NCBI GenBank assembly: GCA_963742795.1
Contig: CAVUNL010000005.1
Span: forward strand, 444,766-508,765
DNA: 64,000 bases
Origin: Palsa-504 sp963742795
GTDB lineage: Bacteria; Actinomycetota; Actinomycetes; Streptosporangiales; Streptosporangiaceae
Direction of reading: 5' to 3'
In this document: piece by piece, positions 54,952-64,000 of the stretch
How positions within the stretch are numbered: position 1 is the first letter of the stretch
Layout: each line of letters begins with the position of its first letter
Program-made: the position numbers and the translations under genes
The notes under the pieces: model-generated
Databases searched by the model: none
What the model was told of the DNA's origin: nothing
What the model saw: only the letters and a program-made list of their open reading frames with translations

Positions 54952-57034
54952 CCCGCGGTGATTCGTTTGTGACGTCCTCCGGCTCGTCGGCGTCGTCATC
55001 GGCGGCGTTGGCGTCGTCATCGTCATCGTCGGCTAGATCCTCGAACTCGACACCATCGAGCTCGTCCAGCCGGTCGGCCGCGTCGGTCTCGCCGTCGGAG
55101 TCGGCCGCCGCGGCCCGGGCGAATGCGTCCCTAGCCTCCTCGGTACGCCCGGCGGCGAGCAGCGCATCAGCGTACGCATAGAAAAGCCGGGCGGACCAGG
55201 GGCGCAGCCGCCCGCCGGTCAGCTCCGGTACCTGCAGGGCGATCACCGCGGCGTCCGCGAGCCCTTGATCGCGGCGGATGCCGGACTCGACGATGCGCAG
55301 CTCGATCTGCGTGGCGCGATCGAGGGTGCTGGTATCGGCATCGCGGATCAGGGCCAACGCCCGGTCCAGGCGGCCGAGGGCACGCTCGCTATCGGCCATC
55401 ATGGGCAGATAGTCATCGCTCCCGGTCATCCGCCGCGCGGCCCGGAGCTCAGCCAGGGCTTCAGCCCACCGCCCCGCCTGGTAGGCGGCGATACCGGTCG
55501 CCTCCCTGACCACGCCGACCCGGGCGGCCAGGCGCTTGGCGGTCTGGGCGTATTCGTAACCCTGCTCGGGATCCTCGGCCATTCCCGCCGCGACCAGGTA
55601 ACGGGCCACGGTGTCGGCCAGGTCGTTCGGCAGGCTGTGCAGCTGGGCGCGCGCCTGGGGTTCGAGCTGCGCAGCGACGATCGTGTCCGGGAGACGAGGC
55701 CCGCTCTCCCGGGGCGCGCTCTCGCGCGGCGCGCTTTCCCAGGGCCGGTTTTGCCGGGGCCGGTACGCCGCGCCGCCGCCCTCGGCCGCCGGAACCCGGG
55801 GACCCCGCCGCGGCGGGTAATCCGAACCGGGTCTCGCGGTGCGGGACCGGTCCGTCCCCGGCCTCGCCGTCCGGGACCGGTCGGTGTCGGGTCTTGCGGT
55901 GCGGGACCGGTCCGTCCCCGGCCTCGCCGTCCGGGACCGGTCCGTGTCGGGTCTTGCGGTGCGGGACCGGTCCGTCCCCGGCCTCGTCGTCCGGGACCGG
56001 TCCGTGTCGGGTCTTGCGGTGCGGGACCGGTCGGTGTCGGGTCTTGCGGTGCGGGACCGGTCGGTGTCGGGTCTTGCGGTGCGGGACCGGTCGGTGTCGG
56101 GTCTTGCGGTGCGGGACCGGCTGGCTCCGGGGCGGTCAGTGGTCCGGTCGGTGCTCCATCCGCGCGCCGGACGCGCCGCAGCCTCGTCCCTGTTCCCGTC
56201 CCTGTCCCAGGACCGCCGTCCGGTACCGGAGGTTGGCCGCCGCTCCCCGCCCTCGCCGGGTCGCGTTCGCGGCCCCGGCCCTCGCCCGGAGCCGGCGCTC
56301 TCCCCGGCTGAGCCCTCCTCCGTACGGCGGGGCGCATCGTGGCGGAAGCTGCGGGTACTCGGACCGGTTCCGCGGGTCCCGGCGCCGAACGAGCGCTCGG
56401 GTGCCCGGCCGGTCCTATCAGTGGAGGGCCGACCCGATGTCCGGCGGGCTCCGTCGCCGAACGACCGGCCCGCTGCCGGGCGCCCTTCGTCTCGCGCGGG
56501 TGGCCGAGCAGCCCGGCGAACGCCATCGGCCGAAGGTGGGCGGGCAGTTCGGCGCGCTCCGCCGGCTGCGGTTCCCCGGGTTCCTTCGGTCGCCGGCGGC
56601 CGAGCGGCCCGACGGGTTCCATCGGAGGCGGCCGACCGCACGGCCCGGCGCACGCTATCGGCTACGGGAGAACGCGACGTTCGCCGGGTCTCCTCGCCGC
56701 CGCGGGCCGTGGTCAACCCTCGCGCGCGGTCCGGCGACGATGTCCGGGTCGTCCGGCGCGGGCCATCGCTGGCTGGCGTCCGAGGACTACGTCGGGCGCC
56801 GTCGCCGGTCGCGCCGTCGCGACCGGCGCGCGGTTCTTGGCTGCCGCGGCCGGCGGCCGCCCGGCCCCGGCTGTAGCTAGCGGAGCCGCTGGTCCCGGTC
56901 GGCCGCGGACTCCTCCGCGGGGTCTTCGATGTTCCGGCGGCAGCACGAGCCGTCTTCGGGACACCGCGGCCGCCGCCGGTACGACCACCACCACTTGCCC
57001 CTCGGCCCTTGGGCGTTTCGCGTCCCTCAGCCAC
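54905..57034 (-). CDS. Large protein: Arg/Pro-rich disordered part plus TPR-like domain
   Basis: From GTG 57034, with GGAGG 8 nt upstream, the product is 709 residues. Residues 1-460 are low complexity, rich in Arg, Gly, Ser, Thr and Pro, and include about nine tandem copies of DRSRTARP(D/G)T. The C-terminal 240 residues are helical and TPR-like (LPNDLADTVARYLVAAGMAEDPEQGYEYAQTAKRLAARVG, cited in parts), followed by an acidic run DDDDDD. Proteins with this C-terminal domain occur near tyrS in many actinobacteria; the basic N-terminus could bind RNA. The gene lies directly downstream of the rRNA operon terminator on the same strand. Confidence 0.82.
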   Translation of the reverse strand: MAEGRETPKGRGASGGGRTGGGRGVPKTARAAAGTSKTPRRSPRPTGTSGSASYSRGRAAAGRGSQEPRAGRDGATGDGARRSPRTPASDGPRRTTRTSSPDRARGLTTARGGEETRRTSRSPVADSVRRAVRSAASDGTRRAARPPATEGTRGTAAGGARRTARPPSADGVRRAARPPARDEGRPAAGRSFGDGARRTSGRPSTDRTGRAPERSFGAGTRGTGPSTRSFRHDAPRRTEEGSAGESAGSGRGPGPRTRPGEGGERRPTSGTGRRSWDRDGNRDEAAARPARGWSTDRTTDRPGASRSRTARPDTDRSRTARPDTDRSRTARPDTDRSRTARPDTDRSRTTRPGTDRSRTARPDTDRSRTARPGTDRSRTARPDTDRSRTARPGTDRSRTARPGSDYPPRRGPRVPAAEGGGAAYRPRQNRPWESAPRESAPRESGPRLPDTIVAAQLEPQARAQLHSLPNDLADTVARYLVAAGMAEDPEQGYEYAQTAKRLAARVGVVREATGIAAYQAGRWAEALAELRAARRMTGSDDYLPMMADSERALGRLDRALALIRDADTSTLDRATQIELRIVESGIRRDQGLADAAVIALQVPELTGGRLRPWSARLFYAYADALLAAGRTEEARDAFARAAAADSDGETDAADRLDELDGVEFEDLADDDDDDANAADDDADEPEDVTNESPRAKPLVSRPRSGPASA
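55839..56120 (-). repeat. 30-bp in-frame tandem repeat, about nine units
   Basis: Units start every 30 bp from 55839. Two types alternate at first (one with tccccggcctcgcc, one with tgtcgggtcttgcg), giving a 60-bp higher period, and then the second type repeats alone. Each unit encodes the ten residues DRSRTARP(D/G)T. The pattern indicates recent slippage or unequal recombination. Confidence 0.92.
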
Positions 57035-57077
57035 GCCAACAACCTCCAGCATCTGCCACCACCGTACCCAGACAAAC

Positions 57078-57116
57078 GAAGAGGGCCGCTCGACCTCATC
57101 GGGAGCGACCCTCTTC
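57078..57116 (-). terminator. rRNA operon terminator hairpin
   Basis: GAAGAGGG at 57078-57085 pairs with CCCTCTTC at 57109-57116, and the inner GCTC pairs with GAGC past a 2-nt bulge. On the minus strand it follows the 5S gene within 10 nt and is followed by a T-rich stretch (gtttgtctgg). Confidence 0.8.
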
Positions 57117-57121
57117 ACGTA

Positions 57122-57240
57122 TGTCCGGCGGCGTCCTACTCTCCCACGCGGTCCCCCGCGCAGTACCATCGGCGCTGAAGGGCTTAACTTCCGGGTTCGG
57201 AATGGGACCGGGTGTTTCCCCTTCGCTATAACCGCCGAAA
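57122..57240 (-). rRNA. rrf: 5S ribosomal RNA
   Basis: The minus strand reads TTTCGGCGGTTATAGCGA, then CCCGGTCCCATTCCGAACCC, GGAAGTTAAGCC and ends GGACGCCGCCGGACA, the standard 5S pattern. Length is about 119 nt. It is the last gene of the operon. Ends are accurate to a few nucleotides. Confidence 0.95.
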
Positions 57241-57288
57241 CTCTATTGAGATGTCACCGGCCAGCTTGGTGAAGCAGGCCTGTTGCGA

Positions 57289-57319
57289 CCGTATCTCAGG
57301 AACCGCACAGTGGACGCGA
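57289..57319 (-). other. Pre-23S processing stem, 3' arm
   Basis: These 31 nt are nearly complementary to 60547-60577 upstream of 23S (both contain cacagtggacgcga when read toward each other). Together they flank the 23S gene and form the long stem cut by RNase III. Confidence 0.75.
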
Positions 57320-57334
57320 AATCGAAGAGAGTAG

Positions 57335-62365
<5,031 letters not shown>

Positions 62366-62554
62366 TCTATAAACAACCGCTCGCTTACCCTGAACTTAAG
62401 GGAGCACTGTAGCGGATTGTTGACCTGAGAGTGCCTCCGAGACGACCTTGCGGCCGACACGGAAGCGATCATGGCCGCCGTTAGTGAGGTCAGTCCGTAC
62501 GAATGACGGAACCGCCCCACTGACGGGGTTTGTGCTTTTGTGCACTGGCTTTTA

Positions 62555-62585
62555 GCACGCTGTTGAGTTCTCAAGGAGCGGACGC
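62555..62585 (-). promoter_or_regulatory. rRNA leader antitermination (boxA-like) site
   Basis: The minus strand reads gctccttgagaactcaacag, the sequence usually found in actinobacterial rRNA leaders, about 200 nt upstream of 16S. It should bind the Nus antitermination factors so that transcription runs through the operon. Confidence 0.65.
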
Positions 62586-62628
62586 ACACCTTCGGCGGAC
62601 TCTCATCCGCCTCCAGGGCAACCTCTTA

Positions 62629-62657
62629 AACTTACCAGGCGAAGTACCCTTCGTCAA
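62629..62657 (-). promoter_or_regulatory. rRNA promoter, proximal
   Basis: On the minus strand TTGACG (62652-62657) and TAAGTT (62629-62634) are separated by exactly 17 nt. This is a good housekeeping-sigma promoter, about 265 bp upstream of 16S. Confidence 0.72.
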
Positions 62658-62819
62658 CTCAGTTCGCCAGAACTTTGCCAACTCATGGACTTGCCTTGCC
62701 TCCAGGGTAGCCTAAGCTGCAGGCCTACACGCACAGCGCAAAGGCCCTAGCTAGAGGACTTCCTGATGGCTCCCCGGGACCTGACCCGCTCTCGCGTCCA
62801 TCCCCTCGGGGCAAGAAGA

Positions 62820-62848
62820 ACTCTAGGGGTGCTCCGCGCCTTCGTCAA
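62820..62848 (-). promoter_or_regulatory. rRNA promoter, distal
   Basis: TTGACG (62843-62848) and TAGAGT (62820-62825) are again 17 nt apart on the minus strand. The -35 box and next four bases (TTGACGAAGG) are identical to those of the proximal promoter. Confidence 0.72.
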
Positions 62849-63023
62849 ATCGAATCGCGATACCGGGTGTTAACCCAGGTCAGACACCGTGTGACCAAGC
62901 GTGTACGCACAGTCGCAGAGCTGAGCCCGGGCCGAAGGCGCCGGCAATTACCCAGCTAGCAAACGCGCCAACCGGCTCAGACAATGGCCAGAACGCCTTT
63001 CCGCGCGAACGCGAGCAAGCGTA

Positions 63024-63073
63024 GTGAAACTGGGCTTTCACCACGATAGAGCGCAGTGAAAGCCCAGTTTCAT
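63024..63073. repeat. 50-bp stem-loop repeat, copy 2
   Basis: Arm 1 (63024-63041) is GTGAAACTGGGCTTTCAC and arm 2 (63056-63073) is GTGAAAGCCCAGTTTCAT; they pair with each other apart from the outermost base. The 14-nt centre, cacgatagagcgca, differs at one base from copy 1 at 38381-38430. It lies between the end of tyrS and the rRNA promoters. Confidence 0.85.
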
Positions 63074-63115
63074 TTCGTATGTAGGGGGCCTGCGGCCACC
63101 GGGGGGGTGCGAGGC

Positions 63116-63142
63116 GCTGGGGGCTGGGGGCTGGGGGCTGGC
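63116..63142 (+). repeat. G-rich heptamer tandem repeat after tyrS
   Basis: ctggggg occurs three times in a row followed by ctgg, immediately 3' of the tyrS stop codon. With the G7 run at 63101-63107 it gives four G-tracts on the plus strand, enough for a G-quadruplex. Confidence 0.75.
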
Positions 63143-63143
63143 T

Positions 63144-64000
63144 TTAGCGGACGACTTCGATGGCCCCTACGTTGCGCTTGCCGACGCGCAGGATGAGGAA
63201 ACGGCCATGCAGCAGGTCACGCGGGCCGGGAACCGCGTGCTCCGAGGTCACCTTGCGGTTGTTAAGGTAGGCGCCGCCTCCGGCGATGGCCCGACGGGCC
63301 TCGGACTTGCTGGACACGATCTTGGCCTCGGCCATCAGGTCGACCACGGTCGGCAGGCTGTCGCTGCTGGCGAAGATCTGGACCGAAGGCACCTCGGCGA
63401 CGGCCGACTCCAGAGTCCGCTCGTCGACTTCGGCCAGGTCGCTACGGCCGAACAGGGCCTGGCTAGCGGCGATGGCGCGGTGGCACTCCTCGGCGCCGTG
63501 TACCAGGGTGGTGACCTCCTCGGCCAGGGCACGCTGAGCCGCCCGGGCGGCAGGTCGCTCTACGCTTTCAGCGATCAGAGCCTCGATCTCCGCCCGGGAC
63601 TTGAAGCTGTAGACCCGGAGCAAACCAGGCACCTCGACGTCGGCCACGTTGAGCCAGAACTGGTAGAACGCGTACGGGGACATCAGGTCGGCGCTGAGCC
63701 AGATCGCGCCGCCTTCGGTCTTGCCGTATTTGGTGCCGTCCGCCTTGGTGATCAGCGGGATGGCCAAGGCGTGCGCGGACGCGCCGTCGGCCCGCCTGAT
63801 CAGCTCCACCCCGCCGACCAGGTTGCCCCACTGGTCGCTGCCGCCCAGCTGCAAGGTGCAGCCGTACCGCCGATGCAGCTCAAGGTAATCCATGGCCTGA
63901 AGCAGCTGGTAGCTGAACTCGGTGAAGCTGAGCCCGCCACCCTCGAGCCTGGCCTTCACCGACTCTCGGTCCAGCATCCGGTTGACCGAGAAGTGCCTGC
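63144..64000 (-). CDS. tyrS: Tyrosyl-tRNA synthetase, 5' end outside window
   Basis: TyrRS joins tyrosine to its tRNA. The visible 285 residues start within the catalytic domain (HFSVNRMLDRESVKARLEGG) and include QLLQAMDYLELHRRYGCTLQLGGSDQWGNLVGGVELIRR (cited in parts), the KMSKS-type loop KYGKTEGGAIWL and PYAFYQFWLNV. The C-terminal S4 RNA-binding domain follows (KIVSSKSEARRAIAGGGAYLNNRKV). The gene runs off the window at its 5' end, so the HIGH motif is not seen. The reading frame is intact. Confidence 0.96.
   Translation of the reverse strand, partial: RHFSVNRMLDRESVKARLEGGGLSFTEFSYQLLQAMDYLELHRRYGCTLQLGGSDQWGNLVGGVELIRRADGASAHALAIPLITKADGTKYGKTEGGAIWLSADLMSPYAFYQFWLNVADVEVPGLLRVYSFKSRAEIEALIAESVERPAARAAQRALAEEVTTLVHGAEECHRAIAASQALFGRSDLAEVDERTLESAVAEVPSVQIFASSDSLPTVVDLMAEAKIVSSKSEARRAIAGGGAYLNNRKVTSEHAVPGPRDLLHGRFLILRVGKRNVGAIEVVR

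Noticed and set aside
55839..56120. A CRISPR array
   Set aside because: The repeats are contiguous without unique spacers and stay in frame with a coding sequence; no cas genes are seen in the window.
55265..57178. Long plus-strand ORFs opposite the low-complexity TPR gene (for example 55839-56876)
   Set aside because: The repeat has a 30-bp period and stays open in all frames; the minus strand has the ribosome site, the TPR-like domain and family likeness.

Overview
The window is high-GC actinobacterial DNA. Support comes from the G+C-biased codon use, a 16S-23S-5S rRNA operon whose 23S carries the extra GC-rich helix typical of Actinobacteria (about 59140-59290), F420-linked enzymes (a NADPH:F420 reductase and LLM-type oxidoreductases), and the order glnE / glnA2 / nadE / panB. 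glnE, glnA2 and panB also lie together in Mycobacterium and Streptomyces. I cannot name the genus without a 16S search.

Layout. (i) 1-5.5 kb is a decaying accessory region: a lipoprotein cut by the window edge, an SDR gene with an internal deletion, the tail of an LLM oxidoreductase, a frameshifted ankyrin protein, two homologous membrane-protein tails, a phosphoesterase with its centre missing and a second lipoprotein. (ii) 5.8-12.8 kb holds a 544-aa secreted orphan protein, a PAT-like acetyltransferase overlapping a methyltransferase, a CoA-transferase, another methyltransferase, a GNAT protein and a two-helix membrane protein. (iii) 12.9-18.5 kb holds a lone tnpB element next to a large STAND-ATPase/WD40 protein with 14 repeats and two reading-frame breaks, then a beta-lactamase-like protein and an AraC regulator. 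(iv) 20.5-37.6 kb is the nitrogen/NAD/pantothenate block (glnE, aldehyde dehydrogenase, S9 peptidase, glnA2, nadE, LLM, MFS-tetR, serine hydrolase, panB). (v) 37.6-57 kb holds small enzymes, an origin-like cluster of DnaA-box-like 9-mers in a convergent intergenic region, an Lgt-like membrane protein, duplicated YbjQ-type genes, map, an ABC exporter, and the HAD / TPR / DUF1015 / low-complexity TPR genes. (vi) 57-64 kb is the rRNA operon on the minus strand with two near-identical promoters, followed by the 3' part of tyrS.

Many conserved genes (glnE, aldehyde dehydrogenase, S9 peptidase, AraC, ankyrin, STAND-WD40) are broken by one-base shifts. Either the assembly carries indel errors or this lineage is losing genes. 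In two places the break coincides with a short repeated sequence, which argues that at least part of it is biological.

The structures I consider most likely to be undescribed are: a 50-bp stem-loop repeat present twice with three compensatory base-pair changes; the DnaA-box-like cluster at 39.5 kb; a dispersed repeat of about 40 bp (three copies, one inside glnE); a 19-bp palindromic repeat at two frame breaks; and a 14-bp tandem repeat that bridges the stop codons of two convergent genes.
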